From assembly GCF_014204975.1 (NCBI RefSeq), contig NZ_JACHMM010000001.1, forward strand, positions 6,944,037-7,008,036: a stretch of 64,000 nt of DNA, read 5' to 3'. Within the stretch, counting starts at the first letter, position 1. Each line of letters opens with the position of its first letter. Origin of the DNA: Jiangella mangrovi (GTDB lineage Bacteria; Actinomycetota; Actinomycetes; Jiangellales; Jiangellaceae). Of this stretch, positions 16,365 to 25,261 are shown in pieces. Position numbers and translations under genes: made by a program. The notes under the pieces were generated by a model. The model made no database searches and was not told the DNA's origin. It saw only the letters and a program-made list of their open reading frames with translations.

Positions 16365-16449
16365 CCCAAGTTGATCTCGGAGTTTTCGGGTTATCTATCG
16401 GACAATTCGCCGGCCCGCAATTGCCCCGAAACTCCAAGATCAACTTGGG
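16365..16449. repeat. Long inverted repeat (family 2) between convergent genes, probable bidirectional terminator
   Basis: CCCAAGTTGATCT (16365-16377) pairs with AGATCAACTTGGG (16437-16449); the inner arms GGAGTTTTCGGG and CCCGAAACTCC pair with one bulge. It lies between the protease stop and the stop of the minus-strand gene. Shares the outer CCCAAGTTGATC with an inverted repeat at 43301-43366. Confidence 0.8.
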
Positions 16450-16494
16450 CGTAGGCGTGGTGCGGGGCGGGGAACGAGCCGCCCGGCGAAGCGG

Positions 16495-16971
16495 CTACTC
16501 GACCTCGTTGCGGACCAGGGCGACGGCGGCGTCGACGCGGGCCTTGGTCTCGGGGTCGCGCAGGTCGAGGCCGGAGTCGACGGCGGCGGTCCAGACGATC
16601 TCGTCGGCCGCGGTGCGGCGGCCCGTCACCCGGACACCGCGGCGGCCGTCGACGGCGATGTGGCGGCTGATGATGACGCTCTGGGTGACCTGTTCGCGCA
16701 CGACGTCGACGAGGCGTTGCGGGGACTCGAGCGCCACCCGGTGCCGCGCACGACGCCCGCGCGCGTCGGGGACCTCGGTGACGACGAGCAGTTCGGCGTC
16801 GCCGTCCCAGGAGGCGGTCTCGACGCGGCTCCACTCGACCGCAGTGTCGCGCAGCCGCAACCGGTGCGTCGTCGCGACGACCTCGCCGTCGGGGCCGGCG
16901 GCCGCGGCGAGCACGCGCTCGCCCTTCTCGAGGCCGTCGATCTGACCGGGTCCACGCCGCCGCAGCTTCAC
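16495..16971 (-). CDS. Conserved hypothetical protein
   Basis: 158 residues, no signal peptide or TM. Predicted beta-rich N-terminal half (ERVLAAAAGPDGEVVATTHRL...) resembling a PH-like or bacterial-PH fold, then a helical C-terminus (KARVDAAVALVRNEVE). Function unknown. I start at GTG 16971, 14 bp after the sigma-factor stop, because longer readings run into the sigma gene. Probably transcribed with the sigma factor gene; this order is seen in actinobacteria but I cannot assign a role. Confidence 0.72.
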   Translation of the reverse strand: MKLRRRGPGQIDGLEKGERVLAAAAGPDGEVVATTHRLRLRDTAVEWSRVETASWDGDAELLVVTEVPDARGRRARHRVALESPQRLVDVVREQVTQSVIISRHIAVDGRRGVRVTGRRTAADEIVWTAAVDSGLDLRDPETKARVDAAVALVRNEVE

Positions 16972-16985
16972 GCCCCCAAGCCTAG

Positions 16986-18113
16986 TCAGCCGAGGTAGTC
17001 GCGCAGCTCGCTGGCCCACTCGTTGCGCCGCAGCTTGGTGAGGGTGCGGTGCTCGATCTGCCGGACCCGCTCGCGGGTGACACCGAACTCGCGGCCGACC
17101 TCTTCGAGGGTGCGGGTGCGGCCGTCGTGCAGGCCGTAGCGGAGCCGCACCACCATCTTCTCGCGCTCGCTGAGACCGTCGAGGACCTGCTCGACCTGGT
17201 CGCGCAGGAGGAGCTGGGCGACCAGCTCCTCGGGGCTCAGCTCGTCGGTGTCCTCGACGAAGTCGCCGAACACGTTCTCGGCCGACTCGCCGACCGGGAG
17301 CTGCAGGCTGACCGGCTCCTCGGCGTACGAGAGCAGCTCGACGACGCGGTCGGCGGTCAGCGAGGTGGCGGCGGCCAGCTCCTCGACGGACGGGTCGCGA
17401 GCCTGTGACTGCGACATGGCCCGCAGCACCCGCAGCACCCGGTTGAGCTCGTCGACGACGTGGACGGGGAGGCGGATGGTGCGGCCCTGCTCGGCCAGCG
17501 CCCGGCTGATGGCCTGGCGGATCCACCAGGTGGCGTACGTGGAGAACTTGAAGCCGCGTGCGTGGTCGAACCGTTCTACGGCGCGAATGAGGCCGACGTT
17601 GCCCTCCTGGATGAGGTCGAGCAGCGGCAGTCCGCGCCGGGTGTAGCGGCGGGCGATCGAGACGACGAGGCGCAGGTTGGCCTCGATGAGGGCGCCCTTG
17701 GCCTGCCGGCCGAGCCGCACGAGCTCGACCAGGGCCTCGTGGTCGGGCCCAGGCGCAGGCCCGGGACCGGGGCCTGGGCCGGACGTGAGCCGGTCCTCGG
17801 CCAGCAGCCCGGCCTCGACGGCCCGCGCGAGCCGGACCTCGTCGGTGGCGCTGAGCAGCGGGATGCGGCCGATCTCGCGGAGGTAGCGGCGGGTGAGGTC
17901 GGTGCCGCCACCGTCGTCGTACGAGGTCCGCCGCAGCGGCGGGACGGGTGGCTCGTCGTCGTCGACGACGGCTGCGGGCGCAGCATCGCCCGGTCTGCTG
18001 GTCTCAGGAAGATCGCCGTCCGGCCGCCCACGCTGGGACGGCAGTGCGCGACCCTCCGCCCTCGATCGGACCACCGGCACCACCTCGGTCCACCAAGTGT
18101 GCCCTGCCGACAC
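16986..18113 (-). CDS. RNA polymerase sigma-70 factor, group 1/2 (HrdB/SigB-like)
   Basis: 375 residues. Region 1.2 about 70-105 ([19 protein letters not shown]), region 2 about 138-215 with [32 protein letters not shown] and [17 protein letters not shown], region 3 about 225-300, region 4 about 312-370 with the [23 protein letters not shown]. No long N-terminal region 1.1, so probably an alternative/primary-like group 2 factor. A Gly-Pro repeat of about 12 residues lies between regions 1.2 and 2.1. The 5' end is uncertain: GTG 18113 gives a long disordered leader. Confidence 0.9.
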   Translation of the reverse strand: MSAGHTWWTEVVPVVRSRAEGRALPSQRGRPDGDLPETSRPGDAAPAAVVDDDEPPVPPLRRTSYDDGGGTDLTRRYLREIGRIPLLSATDEVRLARAVEAGLLAEDRLTSGPGPGPGPAPGPDHEALVELVRLGRQAKGALIEANLRLVVSIARRYTRRGLPLLDLIQEGNVGLIRAVERFDHARGFKFSTYATWWIRQAISRALAEQGRTIRLPVHVVDELNRVLRVLRAMSQSQARDPSVEELAAATSLTADRVVELLSYAEEPVSLQLPVGESAENVFGDFVEDTDELSPEELVAQLLLRDQVEQVLDGLSEREKMVVRLRYGLHDGRTRTLEEVGREFGVTRERVRQIEHRTLTKLRRNEWASELRDYLG

Positions 18114-18144
18114 GGCCCGCAGCTACCCTTTCGCCGAGACGAAT

Positions 18145-18194
18145 GATCAACGGGGAGTGACGATCCCGGACCGGACCGCCACTCCCCGTCGATC
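18145..18194 (-). terminator. Stem-loop terminator of the ebo-type operon
   Basis: ACGGGGAGTG (18150-18159) pairs with CACTCCCCGT (18180-18189), extended by GATC/GATC beyond one mismatch. It lies just after the stop of the Tat-exported isomerase gene, at the end of the long minus-strand operon. Confidence 0.65.
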
Positions 18195-18211
18195 GCAGGG
18201 CGTCTGCCGCC

Positions 18212-19171
18212 TCAGCGCATGCGCAGCTCGCTGAGGTACCGGTAGCCGACCTCCGCCGTCTGCAGCGGGGTGACGTCCGGGGTGTCGTTCTCGACGATGT
18301 ACTCCAGCACGCGGTGCGCGCGGAAGATCTTCGCGAAGTCGATGTGCCCGGTGCCGAGGTCGGCCATGTCGCCGCCGTTCAGGTGCCGGTCCTTGACGTG
18401 GTACTGCAGCGTGCGCTGCCGTGCCTCGTCGATGACGTCGATGGCGAACTGCTCGGACTGCGCGACCGGGACGCCGCTGTTGATGCCGCCGGTCACCGCC
18501 CAGTAGAGGTCGACCTCGAGGTGGACCAGCTTCGGGTCCAGCTCCGACGTCAGCACCTCCCACGGGGTCACGCCGCCGCCGAGGTCGGTCGTGAACTCGT
18601 GGGCGTGGTTGTGGTAGCCGTAGCGCAGGCCGTACCGCCGCGCCAGCGCCGCCTCCTCGTTCATCTGCTCGGCCCACAGCTGCCAGTCGGACAGGCTGTC
18701 CGACTGCAGGAACGGGACGACGATGAACCGCTGCCCCAGCGTGGCGGCGTTCTCGAGCTTCGTCTCCAGCGACGCGCGGTCGGGGCTGATGCCGTCGTGG
18801 CTCGACGAGCACGAGATGCCGATCTCGTCGTAGAAGTCGCGCAGCTGCTCGGCGGTGCGGCCGAAGTAGCCGAGCGCCTGCTCGACCTTGGTGTAGCCGT
18901 AGTCGGCGATGGAGCGCAGCGTGGAGTCGAACAGCGCACCGGGGGCCAGCGCGTCACGCACCGTCCACAGCTGGATGCTGATCGCGCCGCGCGGCACGAT
19001 CTTGCGGCCCGTGGGCCTGGCGTCGGCCGAGGCGGGCACCGCGCCGGCGAGACCGCCGGCCAGCACACCGCCGGCCGCGGCGGCGGCGCCGAGCAGGAAG
19101 CGGCGCCGGCCCAGACCGCGCCGGGCCAGCGAGTCGTCCAGGGCCCGGTCGCCGTCGTATCCGTAACACAT
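18212..19171 (-). CDS. Tat-exported sugar phosphate isomerase/epimerase-like TIM barrel
   Basis: 319 residues. N-terminus carries a Tat signal (RRGLGRRRFLLGAAAAA, about 17-33) with Ala-rich h-region and ASA cleavage region. The mature part is an AP-endonuclease-2/xylose-isomerase-like barrel (about 60-315) with GAISIQLWTVRDAL, YGYHNHAHEF and HLEVDLYWAV, the typical metal-site surroundings. Such exported barrels act on sugars or cyclitols outside the membrane. Last gene of the operon, 46 bp after the preceding isomerase gene. Relative of 47081-48028. Confidence 0.88.
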   Translation of the reverse strand: MCYGYDGDRALDDSLARRGLGRRRFLLGAAAAAGGVLAGGLAGAVPASADARPTGRKIVPRGAISIQLWTVRDALAPGALFDSTLRSIADYGYTKVEQALGYFGRTAEQLRDFYDEIGISCSSSHDGISPDRASLETKLENAATLGQRFIVVPFLQSDSLSDWQLWAEQMNEEAALARRYGLRYGYHNHAHEFTTDLGGGVTPWEVLTSELDPKLVHLEVDLYWAVTGGINSGVPVAQSEQFAIDVIDEARQRTLQYHVKDRHLNGGDMADLGTGHIDFAKIFRAHRVLEYIVENDTPDVTPLQTAEVGYRYLSELRMR

Positions 19172-19217
19172 CGTCGTGCTCCTTTCCGGGGGGATGGTGC
19201 GGTACTGCTGCGGAGGT

Positions 19218-20225
19218 CTAGTCCGTGGAGCTGAAGGCCGCGTCGAACGCCGCCTCGGGGGCGTCGAACAGGCGGGACTTCACGAACTCGAGGGCCTCGG
19301 GGGCGCCCCGGAGCCGGTCCATGCCCGCGTCCTCCCACTCGACGGAGATGGGGCCGTCGTAGCCGATGGCGTTGAGCATCCGGAACGACTGCTCCCACGG
19401 AACGTCGCCGTGGCCGGTGGAGACGAAGTCCCAGCCGCGCCGCGGGTCCGCCCACGGCAGGTGCGAGCTGAGCCGGCCGTTGCGGCCGTTGCCGAGCTGC
19501 TTCTTCGTGTCCTTGCAGTCGACGTGGTAGATGCGGTCGCGGAAGTCCCACAGGAACGCGACGGGGTCGAGGTCCTGCCACACCATGTGGCTGGGGTCCC
19601 AGTTGAGGCCGAACGCCTCGCGGTGCCCGATGGCCTCGAGCGTCTTCACCGTCGTCCAGTAGTCGTAGGCGATCTCCGACGGGTGGACCTCGTGGGCGAA
19701 CCGCACGCCGACCTCGTCGTACACGTCGAGGATCGGGTTCCAGCGGTCGGCGAAGTCGCGGTACCCGGCCTCGATCATGTCGTCCGACGCCGGCGGGAAC
19801 ATGGCGACGTACTTCCAGATGGCCGAGCCGGTGAAGCCGACGACGGTGTTCACGCCGAGCCGGGCGGCCGCGCGCGCCGTCACCTTCATCTCCTCGGCGG
19901 CGCGCTGGCGCACGCCCTCGGGCTCACCGTCGCCCCAGATGCGGTCCGGCAGGATCGCCCGGTGCCGCTGGTCGATGGGGTCGTCGCAGACGGCCTGCCC
20001 CTTGAGGTGGTTGGAGATCGTCCAGACCTTCAGACCGTTCTTCTCGAGGATGTCCTGCCGCGACTTCACATACGCGTCGTCCTCGGCGGCGCGCCAGACG
20101 TCGAGGTGGTCGCCCCAGCAGGCGATCTCGAGGCCGTCGTAGCCCCACTCGCCGGCCAGCCGGGCCACCTCCTCGAACGGCAGGTCGGCCCACTGCCCGG
20201 TGAAGAGGGTGATCGGTCGTGCCAT
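19218..20225 (-). CDS. Sugar phosphate isomerase/epimerase-like TIM barrel
   Basis: 335 residues, no signal peptide. Metal-ligand segments of the xylose-isomerase-like superfamily are all visible: AHEVHP (Glu), NWDPSHM (Asp/His), HVDCKD (His/Asp) and SVEWED (Glu). The insert with [17 protein letters not shown] is seen in the group often paired with Gfo/Idh oxidoreductases. RBS AAGGAGA before the ATG; 39 bp after the EboF-like stop. Substrate unknown; likely a sugar or 3-keto sugar. Confidence 0.9.
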   Translation of the reverse strand: MARPITLFTGQWADLPFEEVARLAGEWGYDGLEIACWGDHLDVWRAAEDDAYVKSRQDILEKNGLKVWTISNHLKGQAVCDDPIDQRHRAILPDRIWGDGEPEGVRQRAAEEMKVTARAAARLGVNTVVGFTGSAIWKYVAMFPPASDDMIEAGYRDFADRWNPILDVYDEVGVRFAHEVHPSEIAYDYWTTVKTLEAIGHREAFGLNWDPSHMVWQDLDPVAFLWDFRDRIYHVDCKDTKKQLGNGRNGRLSSHLPWADPRRGWDFVSTGHGDVPWEQSFRMLNAIGYDGPISVEWEDAGMDRLRGAPEALEFVKSRLFDAPEAAFDAAFSSTD

Positions 20226-20264
20226 CGTGTGTCTCCTTCGTGCGTCGGTGCGGTGCGCGCTCGG

Positions 20265-21644
20265 TCAGTTCCGTGCGGGGGTGCCGATGCCGGCGAGCTC
20301 GAGCATGAGGTCGCGGACGTCGGTGGCGGCCAGCTGGTCGCGGGAGGCCGACGGGTCGCTGCACAGCAGCACGGGCCCGTCGGCGGGGTCGTCGGGGAGC
20401 CGTCCGTGGGTGCCGCGGACCCACTGGCCGTCCAGCGGCACGACGTTCATCGCGTAGCGCAGCCCGAGCTTCTTCTTCGCCAGGTTCGCGCCCGCGCGCA
20501 GCTTGACCCGCGGGTCGGCGGGGTCGAGGAACAGTTCGGCGGGGTCATAGCCGGGCTTGCGGTGGATCTCGACGCCGCGGGCGAAGTCGGGTGCGCGCTC
20601 GTCGTGCAGCCAGTAGTAGTAGGTGAACCAGGCGCCGAGGTCGGCCACCAGCACCAGCTCGCCGCAGCGCTCGTGGTCCAGGCCGAACTCGCGTTGCGCC
20701 TCCTTGTCGAGGACGAGGTCGACGCCCGGCAGCGCCTCGCACCGCTCGCGGACGGCCTCGAGGTCGGCGGGGTCACGCACGTAGACGTGTGCCACCTGGT
20801 GGTCGGCGACGGCGAACGCGCGCGACGCCCACGGGTCGAGGTACTCCATACCGGCCTGGGTGTAGACGTCGAGCAGCCCGGCCTGGCGCAGCATCCGGTT
20901 GACGTGCACGGGGCGGCTGGCCGGGCCGATGCCGTACTCGCTGAGGGCGACGACGGTGACGCCCTGGTTCCGCGCGTCGGTGAGCAGCGGCCCGAGCACG
21001 CGGTCGACGTCGCGGGCGGCGGTGACGGCCTGCGGGCTGTGCGGGCCGAAGCGCTGCAGGTCGTAGTCGAGGTGCGGGACGTAGGCGAGCGTGAGGTCGG
21101 CGGCCGGCATCAGCTTGCGGGTGGCCTGCACGATCCACTCGCTGGACCTGATCGACGCCGTCGGGCCCCAGTACTGGAACAGCGGGAAGTCGCCCAGCGC
21201 GCCGGTCAGCTCGTCGTGCAGCGCCGGCGGGCGGGTGTAGCAGTCCGGCGACTTGCGCCCGTCGGCGTGGTAGATCGGCCGCGGCGTCACGGTCCAGTCG
21301 GTGTCGGCGCCCATGGCGTACCACCAGCACACGTTCGCCACGGTGTACCCGGGCTGCGCGCGGCGGGCGGTGTCCCAGACCTTCTCGCCCTGGACCAGCC
21401 GGTTGTGCTGGCGCCACAGGAAGACCTCGCCGAGGTCGCGGAAGTACCAGCCGTTGCCGACGATGCCGTGGTCGCGCGGCATGGCGCCGGTGAGGAACGT
21501 CGACTGCACCGAGCAGGTCACCGCCGGCAGGACGGTGCCCAGCGAGGCCTGCCAGCCCTCCCCGGCGATCGCCCGCAGGTTCGGGGTGTGCTCCAGCAGC
21601 CGCGGCGTCAGGCCGACGACGTCGAGCACGAGCAGCTTGTTCAC
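20265..21644 (-). CDS. eboF: EboF-like alkaline phosphatase-superfamily hydrolase
   Basis: 459 residues of the type-I phosphodiesterase/nucleotide pyrophosphatase fold. N-terminal LVLDVVGLTPRLL carries the first metal Asp, AVTCSVQSTFLTG the nucleophile Thr, PHLDYDLQRFGP the second metal Asp/His cluster, and SEYGIGP the later acidic segment. The gene starts at GTG 21644 with GGAGGAG well spaced; GTG and the EboE TGA overlap by 4 bp. In ebo clusters this protein is the phosphate/phosphodiester hydrolase. It is likely cytoplasmic, as no signal was seen. Confidence 0.85.
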   Translation of the reverse strand: MNKLLVLDVVGLTPRLLEHTPNLRAIAGEGWQASLGTVLPAVTCSVQSTFLTGAMPRDHGIVGNGWYFRDLGEVFLWRQHNRLVQGEKVWDTARRAQPGYTVANVCWWYAMGADTDWTVTPRPIYHADGRKSPDCYTRPPALHDELTGALGDFPLFQYWGPTASIRSSEWIVQATRKLMPAADLTLAYVPHLDYDLQRFGPHSPQAVTAARDVDRVLGPLLTDARNQGVTVVALSEYGIGPASRPVHVNRMLRQAGLLDVYTQAGMEYLDPWASRAFAVADHQVAHVYVRDPADLEAVRERCEALPGVDLVLDKEAQREFGLDHERCGELVLVADLGAWFTYYYWLHDERAPDFARGVEIHRKPGYDPAELFLDPADPRVKLRAGANLAKKKLGLRYAMNVVPLDGQWVRGTHGRLPDDPADGPVLLCSDPSASRDQLAATDVRDLMLELAGIGTPARN

Positions 21645-22816
21645 GAAATCTCCTCCATACCGATCTCGGCCATCCGGTCGGCGACCCAGCGCAGCTCCGC
21701 CGCCAGCCCGGCCACCAGCCCGTCCGGGCCGTCCGGCCGGCGCCCCGCGGGGAGCACCGACCACGTGTACGTCTCGACCTCGACGTGGTCCGTCACGGCC
21801 CGCGCACCGCCGAACAGCCCGCGCAGCGTCGCCGTCAGGTGGTCCTGGGTGGCGGCCAGCGGCGGCTCGGGCTGCTCGTGCACCGGGACGTGGAAGTGCA
21901 CCCGCCACGGCCCGTCGTCGGGGAACGCGGCCGACGACAGCGCGGCGGGCAGGTCGTCGGCGCTGACGACGCGGCCGCCCGAGAACGCCCGGGTCTGGTG
22001 CAGGAACCGGTCCTCGGCGTACGCCGCGAGCGCCCGGCGGGCCGCGGGGTCGGCCGGGTCGCGCACCTCCAGGGCCGCCGACGCCTGGGTCTTGACGACG
22101 GGGAGCCCTGCGGCTGCGAGGGTGGCCAGTGCCTGCTCGGGCTCCTCGAACTGCGTCGCCAGATGGCAGGCGTCGAGGCAGACGCCGATGCGGTCGGTGT
22201 CGACGGCGCTCAGCTGGGCCGCCGCGCCCTCGATGGTCTCGACGACGCAGCCCGGCTCCGGTTCCAGCGCGACCCGGACCGTCCGCCCGGTCTCGGCCTC
22301 GAGCTTGGCCAGCCCCTCGGCCAGCCGGGCCAGCCGGTCGGCCGCGAGCCCGCGCCGTGCGTCGTCCCACGGCGTGCGCCAGGCCAGCGGCAGGCTCGAC
22401 ACGCTGCCGCGGACGGCGTCGTCGGGCAGCAGCGCCGCCAGCACGCGGGCGCAGTCGAGCGTGTAGGCGAGCCGCTCCGCCGTCAGCCAGTCGGGGTGGT
22501 AGACGGCCAGCTTGACCCGCGGGTCGTGGAAGCCCTGGTACGGGAAGGCGTTGAGGGTCACGACCTCGAGGCCGCCGGCCGCCAGCGCCGTGCGCAGCCG
22601 GTCGAGGTCGGCGCGGCCGGACTCCGACGCAAGCCGTGCGACCACCGGCGCCGGTAGCCAGAGGCCCAGCCCCAGCCGGGACACGCCCAGCCGCGCCCGG
22701 GCGCCGGCGCCGTACCGGCCGACCTGGTCCAGCAGCGCCTCGACGTTCTCGGTCGGGTGGACGTTCGTGCAGTACGCGAGGTGGACGACGGTGCCGTCGG
22801 CGTGGCGGAACCGCAT
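21641..22816 (-). CDS. eboE: EboE, metabolite traffic TIM-barrel protein
   Basis: 391 residues. HLAYCTNVHPTENVEAL is the family hallmark at the N-terminus; then LGLGLWLPAPVVARL, LNAFPYQGFHD, LEPEPGC, CLDACHLAT and VHFHVPVH spread through the barrel, including the acidic/His metal ligands. I take the ATG at 22816; a GTG at 22819 is also possible but leaves only 1 nt to GGAGG. The ATG overlaps the TatD TGA (TGATG). Predicted isomerase/epimerase-like role in the ebo metabolite pathway. Confidence 0.88.
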   Translation of the reverse strand: MRFRHADGTVVHLAYCTNVHPTENVEALLDQVGRYGAGARARLGVSRLGLGLWLPAPVVARLASESGRADLDRLRTALAAGGLEVVTLNAFPYQGFHDPRVKLAVYHPDWLTAERLAYTLDCARVLAALLPDDAVRGSVSSLPLAWRTPWDDARRGLAADRLARLAEGLAKLEAETGRTVRVALEPEPGCVVETIEGAAAQLSAVDTDRIGVCLDACHLATQFEEPEQALATLAAAGLPVVKTQASAALEVRDPADPAARRALAAYAEDRFLHQTRAFSGGRVVSADDLPAALSSAAFPDDGPWRVHFHVPVHEQPEPPLAATQDHLTATLRGLFGGARAVTDHVEVETYTWSVLPAGRRPDGPDGLVAGLAAELRWVADRMAEIGMEEIS

Positions 22817-23691
22817 CACGCCTCCGGGCGCTGGCCGCGCAGGATGGAATTGCCCTCGTAGGTCGCCGTCCGCCCGCCCGTCCCGGCGAGGTCGACCTCG
22901 TCGAGCAGCAGCCGGCCGCTCTGGCCGTAGAACTCGACCGGGTTCTGCCAGAGGACCTTGTCGACGTCCTCGGCGCTGAACTCCTCGGCGAGCATGGCCC
23001 GGCCGGTCTTGACCGTCTTCAGCGGGTCGCTGTGCCCCCAGTCGGCGGCGGAGTTGACGATCATCCGGTCCAGCCCGCGGTCGGCCAGGATGCGCACCAT
23101 GCGGTGCTCGTCCATCTTGGTGTCCGGGTAGATCGAGAAGCCCATCCAGCAGCCGGAGTCGGCGACCATGCCGACGGTGGTCTCGTTGAGGTGGTCGACG
23201 AGCACCCGCTCCGGCGGCAGCCCGCTCGCGGCGACCAGCTCCAGCGTCCGCTTGGTGCCGGCGGCCTTGTCGCGGTGCGGCGTGTGCACGAGCACGGGCA
23301 GGTCGTGCTCGCCGGCCAGCTCGAGCTGGCGGACGAACACCTTCTCCTCGTCGTCGGTCATCGAGTCGAAGCCCAGCTCCCCGACCGCGACGACGCCGTC
23401 CTTGGCGAGGTAGCGCGGCAGCACCTCGAGCACGCCGTGGCAGCGCGGGTCGTTGGCCTCCTTGGGGTTCAGCGCGATGGTGCAGTGGTGCCGGATGCCG
23501 AACTGCGCGGCCCGGAACCGCTCCCAGCCGACCAGCGCGTCGAAGTAGTCGACGAACGAGCCGACGTTGGTGCGCGGCTGGCCCAGCCAGAACGCCGGCT
23601 CAGTGATCGCCCGCACGCCGGCGGCGTACATGCGCTGGTAGTCGTCGGTGGTGCGCGAGGTCATGTGGATGTGGGGGTCGAAGATGCGCAT
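22816..23691 (-). CDS. eboB: EboB, TatD-family metal-dependent hydrolase
   Basis: 291 residues. Binuclear metal site residues of TatD are in place: DPHIHM, VGELGFD, LVHTPH, VDHLNE and NSAADWG. The ATG at 23691 follows the EboA stop by 2 bp. In this operon it stands at the EboB position. The exact substrate is unknown in the family. Confidence 0.88.
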   Translation of the reverse strand: MRIFDPHIHMTSRTTDDYQRMYAAGVRAITEPAFWLGQPRTNVGSFVDYFDALVGWERFRAAQFGIRHHCTIALNPKEANDPRCHGVLEVLPRYLAKDGVVAVGELGFDSMTDDEEKVFVRQLELAGEHDLPVLVHTPHRDKAAGTKRTLELVAASGLPPERVLVDHLNETTVGMVADSGCWMGFSIYPDTKMDEHRMVRILADRGLDRMIVNSAADWGHSDPLKTVKTGRAMLAEEFSAEDVDKVLWQNPVEFYGQSGRLLLDEVDLAGTGGRTATYEGNSILRGQRPEA

Positions 23692-23693
23692 CG

Positions 23694-24377
23694 TCAGGCC
23701 TCCTCGGCACCGGATTCGGACGGGACGGGGAAGCGGCCGGCCACGGCCTCGGGGTGGCGGCCGAGGATGCGCCACGCATCGGTGGGGACGGACCGCCCGG
23801 CCGCGACCCGCTCGTTGCCGTAGTCGGCGACCATGCGGGCCAGCTCCTCGTCGGTGCGGGCGTCGAGGTCGGCGACGGCGTCCAACGGCACCCCGACGAA
23901 CAGGCACTTCAGGACGCCCTGCCGCCAGGCCGCGGCGTCGAGGTGACGGGCGGCGTACGGCCCGAGCGCCGCGGCGACCAGCCGGACGTCGTTGGTGCGC
24001 AGCGCGTCGGCCACCAGCGGCAGCCCCGCGTCGGCGAGGTCGAGCTGCGGCAGCGCCCGCAGTACGGCCCGCTTCTCGTCGGCGTCGCCGAACCGGTAGA
24101 GCTGGCCGACCTCGTCGATCAGCTTCCCGGGCTCGTCGCTCCAGCCGGTCGCGGCCGCGACCAGCAGCGTCGCCCGGGCCTCGTCCTCGAGCCGCGGGCT
24201 GCGCAGCCCGTCGGGGTCGGCCGGGTTCGACGGCCCCCGGGCCACCGTGCGGCCGACGGCGGGAAACAGGACCGAGATGCGGGCCGGGTCCGCCTCGACC
24301 TCGGCGACCAGCGCGGCCAGCCGGGCCCGGGCGTCGTCGTCGAGGTGTGGCGCCGTGCGTTCGATCGTCGCGCTCAT
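23694..24377 (-). CDS. eboA: EboA-domain protein
   Basis: 227 residues, all helical. WSDEPGKLIDEVGQLYRFGDADEKRAVLRALP followed by ALGPYAARHLDAAAWRQGVLKCLFVGVPL is the EboA signature: an armadillo-like helical repeat protein of unknown biochemical role. ATGA overlap (4 bp) with the preceding isomerase gene. Confidence 0.85.
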   Translation of the reverse strand: MSATIERTAPHLDDDARARLAALVAEVEADPARISVLFPAVGRTVARGPSNPADPDGLRSPRLEDEARATLLVAAATGWSDEPGKLIDEVGQLYRFGDADEKRAVLRALPQLDLADAGLPLVADALRTNDVRLVAAALGPYAARHLDAAAWRQGVLKCLFVGVPLDAVADLDARTDEELARMVADYGNERVAAGRSVPTDAWRILGRHPEAVAGRFPVPSESGAEEA

Positions 24378-25261
24378 GAGGTTCCCTCCTCCACTCCCCC
24401 GTGTGCGGTCCCCCGTGCAGCCAGCGCCTGCGCCTCGGCGGCGCGCAGCGCGTCCAGCGATCTCCGTGCGACGGCGGGCGCTGCGTGCCCGTGCCGCGGC
24501 AGCTCGACGGCGGCCAGCCCGCCGTAGCCGACGTCGAGCAGCGCCCCCAGCGCCGCAGGCAGGTCGACCTCGCCCTCACCGAACTCGAGGTGCTCGTGCA
24601 CGCCCTCGACCATGTCGTCGACCTGCACGTTCGCCAGCAGGTCCCCGGCCTGGTGGGCGCAGTCGGCGACGGTGCCCGCCTCGTTCGCGACGACGTGCCC
24701 GATGTCCAGCGTCACCCGCAGCCCTTCGGGGTCGCCGAGCCGTTTGCGCAGCTCGAGCACGCCGCCGACGGTGTCGATGAACATCCCCGGCTCCGGCTCG
24801 AACGCGCAGAGCATGCCCCGCTTGTCCGCCTCTTCCAGCACCGCCGCGACCCCGGACGTCACGCGCCGCCAGCCCTCGTCGGCACTGACGCCGTCGGGCA
24901 GGGTGCCGGACCAGAACGACACCGCCTCGGCACCCAGCTCGGCGCCGATGCGCACCGCCCGGCAGAGCAGGTCGACCCGGCGCTCCCGCCCGGCGTCGGA
25001 CACCAGGTTCGGCTCGTGCTTGCGCCACGGGTCGAGCACGTACCGCGCGCCGGTCTCGATGACGACGGCGAGGTCCAGCTCGGCGAGGCGCTGCCCGACG
25101 GCGACCGTGCGGGCGGACAGGTTCGGCGCGTACGGGTCGAGGTGCGGGTGGTCGACGGTGAGGGCGACGCCGTCGTACCCCAGTCCCGCGATGACGGCGA
25201 GCGCGTCGTCCAGCCGGTGGCTGCCGAACCCGTTGGTTCCATAGCCGAATCGGAGAGTCAT
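24374..25261 (-). CDS. Sugar phosphate isomerase/epimerase-like protein in ebo operon
   Basis: 295 residues. LRFGYGTNGFGSHRLDDAL at the N-terminus, then GYDGVALTVDHPH, CAFEPEPGMFIDT, LDIGHVVANE, VQVDDMVEGVHEHLEFGEG and AVELPRHGH give the metal and substrate residues of the xylose-isomerase-like fold. ATG 25261 overlaps the prenyltransferase TGA by 4 bp. Second TIM barrel of the operon besides EboE; both act presumably on the cyclitol or its derivative. Confidence 0.87.
   Translation of the reverse strand: MTLRFGYGTNGFGSHRLDDALAVIAGLGYDGVALTVDHPHLDPYAPNLSARTVAVGQRLAELDLAVVIETGARYVLDPWRKHEPNLVSDAGRERRVDLLCRAVRIGAELGAEAVSFWSGTLPDGVSADEGWRRVTSGVAAVLEEADKRGMLCAFEPEPGMFIDTVGGVLELRKRLGDPEGLRVTLDIGHVVANEAGTVADCAHQAGDLLANVQVDDMVEGVHEHLEFGEGEVDLPAALGALLDVGYGGLAAVELPRHGHAAPAVARRSLDALRAAEAQALAARGTAHGGVEEGTS

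Noticed and set aside
16391-16834. Minus-strand frame across the inverted repeat and hypothetical gene
   Set aside because: Arg-rich shadow in another frame of 16495-16971, without RBS or domains.
20265-22370. 701-codon frame fusing EboF with sequence over EboE
   Set aside because: The upstream part is an out-of-frame shadow of EboE; the GTG at 21644 with strong RBS and 4-bp overlap is the start.
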